64,000 bases of DNA from Inquilinus sp052113205 (GCF_052113205.1 NZ_JBFRCU010000016.1:31695-95694); one strand, 5' to 3'; numbered from the stretch's first letter, positions 52,439 to 60,507 are shown. The notes: generated from the sequence alone by a model not told the origin. Numbers and translations: made by a program.

Positions 52439-53710
52439 ATGCAGATGACCAGCCCGCCCCTGCGCCGGCCGGGCCGCGCCGCGGTCGCCTTCGTGTTCGT
52501 CACCATCCTGCTCGACACCCTCGCGCTCGGCGTGATGGTGCCGGTCCTGCCCAAGCTGATCGTCGAGTTCGAGGGCGGCGACATGGCGCGGGCGGCGTCG
52601 ATCACCGGGCTGTTCGGCCTGGCTTGGGCGGCGATGCAGTTTCTGGCCTCACCGGTGCTGGGCGCGCTGTCCGACCGGTTCGGGCGGCGGCCGGTGATCC
52701 TTCTGTCCAATCTCGGCCTCGGCCTCGACTACGTGCTGATGGCGCTGGCACCGAACCTGACCTGGCTGCTGATCGGGCGGCTGATCTCCGGCATCACCTC
52801 CGCCAGCGCCTCGACCGTCGCCGCCTATGTCGCCGACGTGACGCCGCCGGAGCAGCGCGCCGCCAAGTTCGGGCTGCTCGGCGCCGCCTTCGGCTTCGGT
52901 TTCATCGCCGGGCCGGCGCTGGGCGGGCTCCTGGCCGGCATCGATCCCAGGCTGCCGTTCTGGGCTGCGGCGGCGCTCAGCCTCGCCAACGCCGCCTACG
53001 GCCTGGTGGTCCTGCCGGAATCGCTGCCGCCGGAGCGGCGCGCCCGCTTCTCCTGGACCGGTGCCAGCCCCCTCGGCGCCATGGCGCTGCTGCGCTCATC
53101 CCCGGCGCTGCTCGGCCTGGCCGGCGCCGCCGTCCTGATGATTCTGGCACAAGAATCCATACCCAGCATCTACGTGCTCTACACCTTCCATCGCTTCGGC
53201 TGGAGCGATGCGGCGGTCGGGCTGTCGCTGGCGGCGGCCGGCGCCGGGGCGATCGTGGTGTCGATCGCCCTGACCGGCCCGGCCGTGGCCCGGCTGGGCG
53301 AGCGCCGGGCGATGGCCGTGGGGCTGGTCTTCGGTGTTGCCGGCTTCGCCCTGTTCGCCCTGGCCCCGACCGGCTGGCTGTTCCTGGCGGCAATCCCGCT
53401 GCTTTCGCTATGGGCCCTGACCGGGCCGGCGCTGCAGGCGCTGATGTCGCGCCAGGTCGGGGCCGAGGAGCAGGGCCGGTTGCAGGGAGCGCTGGCGGGA
53501 CTGCGCGGCATCACCGGCATGATCGGCCCGGTGCTGTTCACCCAGAGCTTCGCGCTCGGCATCGCACCGGAAGCAGGCCTCGATTCGCCCGGCCTGCCCT
53601 ATGGGCTGGCGGCGACGCTTCTGGCGGCATCGCTGGTGCTGGCATGGCGGATCACCCGGGTGGAAAGTGTCCGGTCGGACGCGGAGCCGGCCCTGCCGCC
53701 GGCGGAATAG
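52439..53710 (+). CDS. MFS transporter (TetA/Bcr-like)
   Basis: A 423-residue, roughly twelve-helix transporter. SPVLGALSDRFGRRPVILLS is the loop 2-3 motif A, and LISGITSASASTVAAYVADV is the helix 4 section. Its ATG directly follows the stop of the RhlC-like gene. In Pseudomonas and Burkholderia an MFS gene also neighbours rhlC, so a role in exporting the glycolipid or a precursor is plausible. It is the last gene of the cluster on this strand. Confidence 0.92.
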   Translation: MQMTSPPLRRPGRAAVAFVFVTILLDTLALGVMVPVLPKLIVEFEGGDMARAASITGLFGLAWAAMQFLASPVLGALSDRFGRRPVILLSNLGLGLDYVLMALAPNLTWLLIGRLISGITSASASTVAAYVADVTPPEQRAAKFGLLGAAFGFGFIAGPALGGLLAGIDPRLPFWAAAALSLANAAYGLVVLPESLPPERRARFSWTGASPLGAMALLRSSPALLGLAGAAVLMILAQESIPSIYVLYTFHRFGWSDAAVGLSLAAAGAGAIVVSIALTGPAVARLGERRAMAVGLVFGVAGFALFALAPTGWLFLAAIPLLSLWALTGPALQALMSRQVGAEEQGRLQGALAGLRGITGMIGPVLFTQSFALGIAPEAGLDSPGLPYGLAATLLAASLVLAWRITRVESVRSDAEPALPPAE

Positions 53711-53726
53711 CGACCCAACCTGCGCT

Positions 53727-53972
53727 TCACATCCACAGGATCAGGTCGCGCGGATGCGGCACCGGGCGATCCGGCTGCAGCCCGACATCGCGGCGCTCAT
53801 GGTCGGTCAGCCGCTCGATCGACAGAGCCCGGCTCCGGCGGCGGCGCAGCGTCTCGACCAGGAGGACGAGGCGCAGTCCCAGGCCGAGGCGGACCGGACG
53901 CAGCGGCGTCTCGATCTCGACCGATGGCACCAGCCGGAGATACGGCACCCTGCCGGAAGCGGGCGGGTTCAT
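53727..53972 (-). CDS. DUF1127-like small protein
   Basis: An 81-residue basic protein; RRRRSRALSIERLTDHERRD and VGLQPDRPVPHPRD resemble the arginine-rich DUF1127/YjiS core (RLxDRxLRDIGL). Some members bind RNA or modulate phosphate and small-RNA levels in alphaproteobacteria. The ATG at 53972 has AAAGGA about nine bases upstream. It lies just behind a strong terminator, as if attenuated. Confidence 0.6.
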   Translation of the reverse strand: MNPPASGRVPYLRLVPSVEIETPLRPVRLGLGLRLVLLVETLRRRRSRALSIERLTDHERRDVGLQPDRPVPHPRDLILWM

Positions 53973-54007
53973 GACCCAGATCCTTTCGTGAGCGTTGGGG
54001 AGGCAAC

Positions 54008-54037
54008 AAAAAACCCGCCGGGGAGATCCGCGGCGGG
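54008..54037 (-). terminator. Terminator hairpin upstream of the DUF1127-like gene
   Basis: On the minus strand: CCCGCCG, loop, CGGCGGG then six T, 36 bases before the DUF1127-like ATG. Transcripts from further upstream would be cut here unless antitermination occurs. An open frame on the same strand (54077 is its stop) ends 38 bases before the hairpin. Confidence 0.75.
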
Positions 54038-54074
54038 CTGGTGAACGCGAGGGGGTGTCCGGTAGATGCGGGGC

Positions 54075-54177
54075 CTAGGCCCTCGGAGACACCCTGTCCT
54101 CAACGCGCAACACGCCCACCACCGGCCATGGCCGGCGTCGCATGTGCAGCGAGCTGTTGAGGACTGCGTTCATGCCC
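54075..54177 (-). other. Possible leader ORF before the terminator
   Basis: A minus-strand frame includes LHMRRRPWPVVGVLRVEDRV and stops at 54075. GGGTGTC and GGACACCC flank the stop and could form a hairpin. The layout of short frame, terminator and gene resembles a ribosome-mediated attenuator, but the downstream gene is not biosynthetic, so I am unsure. The rest of the 645-base gap to 54617 holds two family E repeats. Confidence 0.35.
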
Positions 54178-54336
54178 GCAGGATCGGGGAGTGCGGCGGC
54201 GCCGTCAATGGCCTGATACCGACAACGACGATCGACATCCGCAGAAAGAACGCGAAGCCCCCGAATTGTCATGCCCGGGCTTTGAGGATAAACCGCAACT
54301 AACGCGTGTTTATCTTGGGGTCGAATTCTAATTTAC

Positions 54337-54427
54337 TGTCATCCTCGGGCTTGACCCGAGGATCCAGGGGCTTTCAAGAGCCGCTCTCGGTGGCCCCTGG
54401 ATTGCCGGGTCAAGCCCGGCAATGACA
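54337..54427. repeat. Palindromic repeat family E, copy 1
   Basis: TGTCATCCTCGGGCTTGACC to GGTCAAGCCCGGCAATGACA, with GGATCCAGGGGC and GCCCCTGGATT as inner halves. This is the 'TGTCATTGCCGGGCTTGACC' type element seen in several alphaproteobacteria. Confidence 0.85.
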
Positions 54428-54483
54428 ATAAAAGTTTAGTTCAGCGCCTAGATCTGCAACCCGAAAAGCTTAACCGGACACCA

Positions 54484-54553
54484 GCGGGCTTGACCCGGGC
54501 ATCCAGAAGATCTCGACATTCTCTGGATTGCCGGGTCGAGCCCGGCAATGACA
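54484..54553. repeat. Palindromic repeat family E, copy 2
   Basis: CGGGCTTGACCCGGGCATCC to GGGTCGAGCCCGGCAATGACA in shorter form. The left outer end is missing compared with copy 1, which lies 57 bases away in the same orientation. Confidence 0.8.
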
Positions 54554-54617
54554 GTGGAGGGAGAGCAAAAAATTACCTCCGCTCCTGCCTCTGTGACGAT
54601 GCAACCAGAATGCCGGC

Positions 54618-55157
54618 ATGACCGTCTACTTCACCAGCGACACCCATTTCGGCGATCCGCGCGTGCTGCGGATCGACCGGCGGCCCTTCCCGAGCGTCGC
54701 CGAGCATGACGAGGCGCTGGTCGCGCTATGGAACCAGACCGTGGGGCCGGAGGACGAGGTTTGGCATCTGGGCGATTTTGCGCTGGGCCCGCCGCCGGAG
54801 ACGGTGGCGGCGCTGCTGAGCCGGCTGAACGGCCGCAAGCACCTGATCAGCGGCAACAATGACGGGCCGGGCACGCTGGCGGCGCCGGGCTGGGAGTCGG
54901 TGCAGGCCTATGCCGAGCTGAAGATCGACGGGCAGCATCTGATCCTGTGCCACTACGCGTTCCGCACCTGGAACCAGATCGGCCGCGGGTCGGTGAACCT
55001 GCACGGCCATTCGCATGGCCGGCTGACGCCGGCGACGCGGCAATACGATGTCGGAGTCGATGTGCAGGAGCTGAGGCCGGCGACGCTGGACCAGATCATC
55101 GCCCGGAAGCGCGTGCGGAAACCGTTCGCGGATAGGAACGAATCGGGAGGGGTGTGA
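54618..55157 (+). CDS. Calcineurin-like metallophosphoesterase
   Basis: A 179-residue enzyme with the full metal motif set: SDTHFGDPR, HLGDFALG, GNNDGP, CHYAFRTW and GHSHGRL. Proteins of this size hydrolyse small phosphodiesters or phosphomonoesters; the natural substrate is unknown. The frame ends one base before the stop of a small convergent frame. Confidence 0.92.
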   Translation: MTVYFTSDTHFGDPRVLRIDRRPFPSVAEHDEALVALWNQTVGPEDEVWHLGDFALGPPPETVAALLSRLNGRKHLISGNNDGPGTLAAPGWESVQAYAELKIDGQHLILCHYAFRTWNQIGRGSVNLHGHSHGRLTPATRQYDVGVDVQELRPATLDQIIARKRVRKPFADRNESGGV

Positions 55158-55304
55158 TCAGACCTCGGGGTCGGGCAACGGCCGTCGGCAGCGATGCGGC
55201 GCGCGATTCGCCTTGCGCAGCGCGGCATGAAGCTCGCGCTCATGCCCGTCGTCGTCGCCCATGGCGGCCGCTAGCAGTCGCACCCAGTTCCAGACCTGTC
55301 GCAT
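55158..55304 (-). CDS. Possible 48-residue small protein
   Basis: The frame starts MRQVWNWVRLLAAAMGDDDG and ends PLPDPEV. GGGGAG lies eight bases before the ATG. The N-terminus could be a short amphipathic helix and the remainder is charged. No family is recognised. It fits neatly between the phosphoesterase end and the Xre gene. Confidence 0.4.
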   Translation of the reverse strand: MRQVWNWVRLLAAAMGDDDGHERELHAALRKANRAPHRCRRPLPDPEV

Positions 55305-55388
55305 CGGCTGGCTCCCCTTCCAAGGAGGTCTCAGGCCATGTGACCCGGTTCCGGGAATTATGTCAAATACAAGCCGGCGACACTTTTG

Positions 55389-56201
55389 TTACGGAGCGTT
55401 GCCGGCGCCGGCCCGGCGCAGCGCCTCGGCGGTGGCGGCGTCGGCCGGGAAGAAGGATTCCACCGCCAGCTCGGACAGGGTGACGTCGACCGGCGTGCCG
55501 AACACGGTGGTGGTCGACAGGAAAGAGAGAATCCCGGATCCGGTCGCGAGGCGGAACGGCACGACGACGTCGGGATGACCCTCCTCGGCGGGGGCCAGCA
55601 CCGCGACCGTGGCCGGCGGGGCCGGATAGGCCCGCAGCTCCGCCAGCAGCTCGACCAGCACCGGATCGCCGGCCGAGTCGACCTGGCGCTGCAGCCGCTC
55701 CACCAGATGGCCGCGCCACTCGGCGTAGTTGACGATCCGCGGCGCCAGACCGTCCGGATGCAGGCCGAGCCGCAGCACATTGACCGGCGGCTGCAGCAGC
55801 GCCGGCGACACCCCGTCCAGCAGCAGCGGCACCGCGGCGTTGGCGGCGACCAGCTGCCAATGCCGGTCGACCGCCAGCGCCGGGTTCGGCGCATGCGCCT
55901 CGATCACCCGCTCCACCGCCCGCCGGGCCAAGGCCAGGGCCGGGTCGTCCAGCGGCCGCACCGGATAGGCCGGGGCGAAGCCGGCCGCCACCAGCAGGGT
56001 GTTGCGCTCGCGCAGCGGCACCTCCAGCCGTTCGGCCAAATGCAGCACCATGTCCCGGCTCGGCCGCGAACGGCCGGTCTCGATGAAGGAGAGGTGGCGG
56101 GTGGAGATGTCGGCCTCGCAGGCGAGGTCGAGCTGGCTGAGGCGGCGGCGCCGGCGCCAGTCGCGCAGGTGGTCGCCGAAGCTGGGGGCGGTGTGGGCCA
56201 T
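55389..56201 (-). CDS. Xre-family regulator, MmyB type
   Basis: A 270-residue regulator. The N-terminal helix-turn-helix is FGDHLRDWRRRRRLSQLDLA, then TRHLSFIETGRSRPSRDMVL. The remainder is an MmyB-like PAS-fold ligand domain (AVDRHWQLVAANAAVPLLLD, VLRLGLHPDGLAPRIVNYAE), which in related proteins may bind fatty acids. It is divergent from a SnoaL-like gene by 108 bases and may control it. Confidence 0.92.
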   Translation of the reverse strand: MAHTAPSFGDHLRDWRRRRRLSQLDLACEADISTRHLSFIETGRSRPSRDMVLHLAERLEVPLRERNTLLVAAGFAPAYPVRPLDDPALALARRAVERVIEAHAPNPALAVDRHWQLVAANAAVPLLLDGVSPALLQPPVNVLRLGLHPDGLAPRIVNYAEWRGHLVERLQRQVDSAGDPVLVELLAELRAYPAPPATVAVLAPAEEGHPDVVVPFRLATGSGILSFLSTTTVFGTPVDVTLSELAVESFFPADAATAEALRRAGAGNAP

Positions 56202-56309
56202 GTCCCGACGATAGCCGGCCGGCGGCGGCGCATCCATGACCTGGCAGGTAATCGCTTTCGTCCCCGGCGCCGGACAGGATCAGGCCATCGCAACCCGAGG
56301 AGACCTCAG

Positions 56310-56678
56310 ATGAGCAACGCCACCGAGCTGGTCGACCGCTACATCGCGATCTGGAACGAGACCGATGCCGGCCGCCGGCGCGCCTTGATCGACACGACCT
56401 GGACCGAGGACGCCGCCTATCTCGACCCGATGATGCGGGGCGACGGCCGGGCCGGGATCGACGCCATGATCGCCGCGGTGCAGGAGCGCTTCCCCGGCCA
56501 CCGCTTCCGCCGCATGGGTCCGGTCGACGAGCACAATGGGCGGGTGCGCTTCCGCTGGGAGCTGGGGCCGGAGGGCGAGCCGCCGCTGGTCGCCGGCACT
56601 GATTTCGGCGAGATCGCCGGCGGCCTGCTGGCCGGCATCACCGGCTTCATCGACCAGGCGCCGGCGATGGCGGCGTGA
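56310..56678 (+). CDS. SnoaL-like (NTF2-fold) protein
   Basis: A 122-residue cone-shaped alpha+beta protein: VDRYIAIWNETDAGRRRALI, WTEDAAYLDPMMRGDGRAGI and FRFRRMGPVDEHNGRVRFRW in shorter pieces. NTF2-fold enzymes include isomerases, cyclases and dehydratases; the ligand is unknown. The ATG at 56310 has GAGGAGA upstream. It is divergent from the MmyB-type regulator, a common pairing. Confidence 0.85.
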   Translation: MSNATELVDRYIAIWNETDAGRRRALIDTTWTEDAAYLDPMMRGDGRAGIDAMIAAVQERFPGHRFRRMGPVDEHNGRVRFRWELGPEGEPPLVAGTDFGEIAGGLLAGITGFIDQAPAMAA

Positions 56679-56715
56679 GGAGACGGGGCGGACCGCAAGG
56701 CCCGCCCCTTTCCCT

Positions 56716-57894
56716 TCATTCGACCGGCAGGCGCAGCGCCAGGCCGGTCACGACCAGCGCCGCCAGGGCGCAGAACCCGGCCAGCGCCAGGCCGGCCGGC
56801 AGCACCAGCACCGCCAGCGTGCCGACGGCGCCGACNATCAGCCCCTCCAGGCAGGCATAGAGCGCGGTCGCGGTGCCGGCGACATGGCCGAAGCCCTGCA
56901 GCGCCCCGTTGGCAGTGACGGCGCAGGTGACCGAAATCCCGGCCGAGATCACCCAGACCGGCCCCAGGAAGGCCCAGAGCGACGGGCCGGGCACGAGTTG
57001 CCCCAGCGCCAGCAGCCCGGCCCCGGCCAGCAGCAGCGCCATGCCGCGGAGCAGGCAGCCGCGCCGGCCCCAGCGGGCGGTGAAGCGGCCGGCGAAGCGG
57101 GCGGTCGCGATCATCACCAGCGCGGCGGTGCCGAAGGCCAGGCTGAAGCCGATCGGGGTCAAGCCGAGTCCGCCGATCAGCACCGCGGGCGCGGTCGAGA
57201 AATAGACGAAGAACGCGCCCATCGCTGCGCTGAAGCCGAGGGTGTAGGTCCAGAACGGCCCGCTGCCGAGGATCGCGCCGACATGGCGCAGCCGCACCCC
57301 GTCGCCGCCCTCGGGCCGCGTCTCCGGCCAGCGCCACAGCGCCTGCAGCCCGGCCAGGGCGCCGAGCCCGGCCAGCAGCCAGAAGATGCCGCGCCAGCCG
57401 AAGCCGTGGTCGACCCCGGCGCCGAGCAGCGGCCCGAAGGCCGGCACGAAGGCCAGCATCGAACCGAGCAGGCTGTAGATCACCGCGCCCTCGCGCCGCG
57501 CGGCGTAGACGTCGCGCACCGTGGCGAAGGTGGCGACCAGCATGGCCGCGGCGCCGGCCGCCTGCGCCAAACGCAGCGCCAGGAACAGGCCGGCCGAGGC
57601 GGTCAGCGCCAGCCCGGCCGAGGCCAGGGTGAACAGCAGCATGCCGCCGAGCAGCACCGGCCGCCGGCCGATGCGGTCGGAGAGCGGCCCGAACAGCAGC
57701 TGGCCGCAGCCGAGCAGCAGCAGATAGAGGCTGAGGGTCAGCTGGACCAGCGCCGGCGTCGCCGCCAGCGCCGCCGGCATCAGCGGTACCACCGGCAGGT
57801 AGACATCCATGCCGAGCGAGGCGATCAGGTCGAACGGGGACAGCAGCAGCAGGGTCGCTGCCAGTGAATAAGGCCATGGCCTGGGTGCAGGCAT
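56716..57894 (-). CDS. CmlA/FloR-type MFS drug exporter
   Basis: A 392-residue, twelve-helix transporter. YSLAATLLLLSPFDLIASLG, MDVYLPVVPLMPAAL, LLFGPLSDRIGRRPVLLGG and LVATFATVRDVYA match the chloramphenicol/florfenicol exporters CmlA and FloR more closely than generic Bcr. Phenicol resistance is thus a reasonable but untested inference. One N at 56836 leaves a residue undefined. Its ribosome site GGAGG (57902-57906) lies inside a hairpin and a nine-codon leader lies upstream, the known control layout of cmlA. Confidence 0.88.
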   Translation of the reverse strand: MPAPRPWPYSLAATLLLLSPFDLIASLGMDVYLPVVPLMPAALAATPALVQLTLSLYLLLLGCGQLLFGPLSDRIGRRPVLLGGMLLFTLASAGLALTASAGLFLALRLAQAAGAAAMLVATFATVRDVYAARREGAVIYSLLGSMLAFVPAFGPLLGAGVDHGFGWRGIFWLLAGLGALAGLQALWRWPETRPEGGDGVRLRHVGAILGSGPFWTYTLGFSAAMGAFFVYFSTAPAVLIGGLGLTPIGFSLAFGTAALVMIATARFAGRFTARWGRRGCLLRGMALLLAGAGLLALGQLVPGPSLWAFLGPVWVISAGISVTCAVTANGALQGFGHVAGTATALYACLEGLXVGAVGTLAVLVLPAGLALAGFCALAALVVTGLALRLPVE

Positions 57895-57899
57895 GGGAA

Positions 57900-57932
57900 G
57901 ACCTCCGCGAAAAGGGGATTTCGGCGGCGGTC
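57900..57932 (-). promoter_or_regulatory. Hairpin hiding the CmlA-like ribosome binding site
   Basis: On the minus strand the arms GACCGCCGCCGAAA and TTTCGCGGAGGTC pair over about twelve base pairs with one mismatch and one bulge around a small loop. The 3' arm contains GGAGG, the ribosome site five to eight bases before the exporter ATG. In this fold translation would be blocked. Confidence 0.8.
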
Positions 57933-57970
57933 CGCATCAGGCTTGGTAGAGAAGGGCCGTGATCGGGAAC

Positions 57971-57999
57971 GCCGCAACAACCGGACAGGCTGCTGCGGC
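57971..57999 (-). promoter_or_regulatory. Hairpin directly after the nine-codon leader
   Basis: GCCGCAGCA and TGTTGCGGC pair over nine positions (one G-T) with an eleven-base loop, starting next to the leader stop. It may couple ribosome position to the downstream structure. Confidence 0.6.
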
Positions 58000-58029
58000 T
58001 CAGCGGGTTGCGGTGGAGTCGGTCCTCAT
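58000..58029 (-). CDS. Nine-codon leader peptide MRTDSTATR
   Basis: ATG to TGA encodes MRTDSTATR with GGAG seven bases before the ATG. The inducible cmlA and cat genes also have nine-codon leaders where drug-stalled ribosomes open a hairpin that hides the gene's ribosome site. Here the hairpin is about 70 bases further on, so the mechanism would need an intermediate refolding step. Confidence 0.6.
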   Translation of the reverse strand: MRTDSTATR

Positions 58030-58103
58030 CGCGGGTCTCCGGCTACGGCAGGACGGCTGTAGCGGCTGGGCAGTGGGTTCGTCAATCGAATGGCACGCCC
58101 CAT

Positions 58104-58138
58104 CCGTCATTGCGAGGAGGCCGGGGTCGCAATGACGG
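58104..58138. repeat. Deleted copy of repeat family C
   Basis: CCGTCATTGCGAGGAGGCCG then GGGTCGCAATGACGG: only the outer ends of family C remain, joined by a short centre. It lies upstream of the HlyU-like gene. Confidence 0.75.
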
Positions 58139-58208
58139 TGTGGGGTTTTGACGAGCACGCGATCCGGGCTAGGCTGTGGCTTCCCTTTCCTGAGCTGCAG
58201 GCGGCACG

Positions 58209-58508
58209 ATGGTCTCCTTCCTCAAATCCCTGTTCGGCGGCGGCAAGCGCGAGGAGGCCTCGTCCGGCGAGGCCCCGGCCGGGCCGGCGGTCGAGTACAA
58301 GGGCTACCGCATCCGCCCTGCCCCGTTCCAGGCCGGCGGCCAATACCAGACCTCGGGCATCATCGAGAAGGACTTCCCGGAGGGCACCAAGACCCACCGC
58401 TTCATCCGCGCCGACAAGCACGGCAGCAAGGACGACGCCACCGCCTTCTCGGTGACCAAGGCGCAGCAGATCATCGACGAGCAGGGCGACCGGGTGTTCG
58501 CGGACTGA
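58209..58508 (+). CDS. HlyU-family protein
   Basis: A 99-residue protein: MVSFLKSLFGGGK start, then VEYKGYRIRPAPFQAGGQYQ, GIIEKDFPEG, KTHRFIRADKHGSKDDATAF, matching the short HlyU/DUF family of alphaproteobacteria. It is unlike the ArsR-type HlyU of Vibrio despite the shared name. Role is unclear, possibly stress-related regulation. Confidence 0.85.
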   Translation: MVSFLKSLFGGGKREEASSGEAPAGPAVEYKGYRIRPAPFQAGGQYQTSGIIEKDFPEGTKTHRFIRADKHGSKDDATAFSVTKAQQIIDEQGDRVFAD

Positions 58509-58511
58509 GGC

Positions 58512-59474
58512 TCAGCGGGCCTGGCGGCGGTATTCGCCGGGCGACAGGCCGGTGCGGCGGGCGAACAGGCGGCTGAACGACGCCGCATCCTGGTAGCCGA
58601 CCCGCCAGCAGATCTCGGCGACGCCGAGATCGCCGCGCTCGAGCAGGTCGCGCGCGGCGTCCAGCCGCCGGTCCTGGATCCAGCGGCCCGGTGTGGTCTG
58701 CAACTCCTCGGTGAAGCGCCGGGCCAGGGTGCGGGGCGACAGGCCGAGCGTCCCCGCCAGGCTCTCGGGGCTGAGCGCCGGGAGATCGGCCCGCGCCACT
58801 TCCAGCAGGCGGTCGCGGANCGGCTGGGGCGCCACCTCGTCGAGCGGGAACTCGTAGGGCGTCTGCGACCGGCGCGCCGGCGGCAGCACCAGCAGCTTGC
58901 GCACGATCCGCTCCTCCTTGGCGAAGCCGAGGTCGCGCAGCAGGGCCGTCGCCAGCTCCAGCCCGGAGAAGCCACCGCCGCAGCTGTAGATCCGGTCCTG
59001 GCGCAGCAGCAGCCGCGACGGGTCCCAGCGCACCTTCGGGAAGCGCCGCAGCGCATCCTCCTTCAGCCACCAGGAGATGGTGGCGCGGCGGCCGTCGAGC
59101 AGCCCGGCATCGGCCAGGAAATAGGCGGCGCCGCAATGGGCGGCGATGATCGCGCCCTGCTGCCGCGCCTGCTCGATCAGCGGCCGGGCGTGGCCGCTTT
59201 CCTCCGCCAGCGCCCGCAGCATCTCCGGTACGTTCAGCCCCGGCATCGCCAGCAGCACCAGCACGTCGACCGGCGCCGTCGGCTGCGGCGTGACGGGAAA
59301 GGCGATGCCGGAGGTGGCGGCGGCAACCGGCGCCCGGGCCACGAATTCGAAGGTGAAGGCCGGCTCGCGCCGCAGCGCGTTCACCAGCTCCAGCATCTCG
59401 ACCAGCGTCGCCGCCACCGCCGAGTAGAAGCGGGCGGGCAGCCAGATCGCGACATGGATCGGTTTGATGGTCAT
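58512..59474 (-). CDS. GlxA-type AraC regulator with DJ-1/PfpI-like domain
   Basis: A 320-residue regulator. The N-terminal half is a DJ-1/PfpI-like domain (VHVAIWLPARFY, IIAAHCGAAYFLADAGLLDG with the nucleophile-position Cys). The C-terminal AraC double helix-turn-helix is LAGTLGLSPRTLARRFTEEL and LGVAEICWRVGYQDAASFSR LFARRTG. One N at 58820 affects one residue. It is divergent from the hydrolase-dehydrogenase pair and probably controls it. Confidence 0.93.
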   Translation of the reverse strand: MTIKPIHVAIWLPARFYSAVAATLVEMLELVNALRREPAFTFEFVARAPVAAATSGIAFPVTPQPTAPVDVLVLLAMPGLNVPEMLRALAEESGHARPLIEQARQQGAIIAAHCGAAYFLADAGLLDGRRATISWWLKEDALRRFPKVRWDPSRLLLRQDRIYSCGGGFSGLELATALLRDLGFAKEERIVRKLLVLPPARRSQTPYEFPLDEVAPQPXRDRLLEVARADLPALSPESLAGTLGLSPRTLARRFTEELQTTPGRWIQDRRLDAARDLLERGDLGVAEICWRVGYQDAASFSRLFARRTGLSPGEYRRQAR

Positions 59475-59578
59475 CCGGCAGTTTTAGCATAGAGATTGTC
59501 AATCCTGCCAATTCAGTCGCCAACGGCGCATCACTAAGGTCTCGGCATGCGGCCCCGCCGCCCTGTTCCGAGGCTTCC

Positions 59579-60496
59579 ATGACCAGACTTCCACATGTCC
59601 TGCTGGCTGCAGCCGCGCTGGCCACGTCGGCGCCGGCCGCCGCCGAGCCGCCCGGCCTGCCGGCGGGCTTCCAGAGCCGGACCATCGCCGTGCCCGGCGC
59701 CGAGATCTTCGTGCAGGTCGGCGGCGCCGGCGACCCGGTCGTGCTGCTGCACGGCCATCCCGAGAGCGGCGACATGTGGGGGCCGCTGGCGGCGGCGCTG
59801 GTGCCGCGGCACACCGTGATCGTGCCGGACCTGCGCGGCCTCGGCCGGTCGTCCCGCCCCGCCGGCGGCTACGACCAGGCGACCCAGGCCGCCGACATCC
59901 GCGCCGTGGTCGAATCGCTGGGCTTCGACGTCGTCGCGCTGGTCGGGCACGACCTCGGCGGCATCGTCGCCTATGCCTATGCCGCGCGCTATCCCGGCAA
60001 GGTCACCCGCCTGGCCTTCCTGGAGGCGCCGATCCCCGGCATCGGCCCGTGGGAGGAGGTCAAGGCGATCCCGGCGCTGTGGCACTGGAACTTCGGCGGG
60101 CCGGACGCCGAGCGGCTGGTCGCCGGCCGCGAGCGCATCTATTTCGACCATTTCTGGAACGCCTTCGCCGCCGACCCGGCGATGATCGGCGACGAGGTCC
60201 GCGACCACTACGCCGCGCAATACGCCGCCCCGGGCGGCATGCGCGCCGCCTTCGCCCAGTTCGCCGCCTTCGCCGAGGACGCGCGGCAGAATGCCGGGGC
60301 GGAGGACCGCAAGCTGACCATCCCGGTGCTGGCGGTCGGCGCCGAACGCGCCTTTGGCCCCTACCCCGCCATGTTCATGCGCGGCGTCGCCACCGATGTG
60401 CGCGCCGTCGTCATCCCCGGCACCGGCCATTGGCTGATGGAGGAAGCGCCGGACGCGACCGTGGCGCTGCTGCGCGACTTCATCGACGGCGAATGA
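59579..60496 (+). CDS. Exported alpha/beta hydrolase, epoxide-hydrolase-like
   Basis: A 305-residue protein with a signal (LPHVLLAAAALATSAPAAAE). HGHPESGDMWGPLA is the oxyanion HGxP motif, and VALVGHDLGGIVAYAYA has aspartate as nucleophile, as in epoxide hydrolases and haloalkane dehalogenases. The histidine is in GTGHWLMEEAP. Substrate unknown. It overlaps or nearly overlaps the next gene and shares its regulator. Confidence 0.88.
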   Translation: MTRLPHVLLAAAALATSAPAAAEPPGLPAGFQSRTIAVPGAEIFVQVGGAGDPVVLLHGHPESGDMWGPLAAALVPRHTVIVPDLRGLGRSSRPAGGYDQATQAADIRAVVESLGFDVVALVGHDLGGIVAYAYAARYPGKVTRLAFLEAPIPGIGPWEEVKAIPALWHWNFGGPDAERLVAGRERIYFDHFWNAFAADPAMIGDEVRDHYAAQYAAPGGMRAAFAQFAAFAEDARQNAGAEDRKLTIPVLAVGAERAFGPYPAMFMRGVATDVRAVVIPGTGHWLMEEAPDATVALLRDFIDGE

Positions 60497-60507
60497 CGGA
60501 GGATCGG

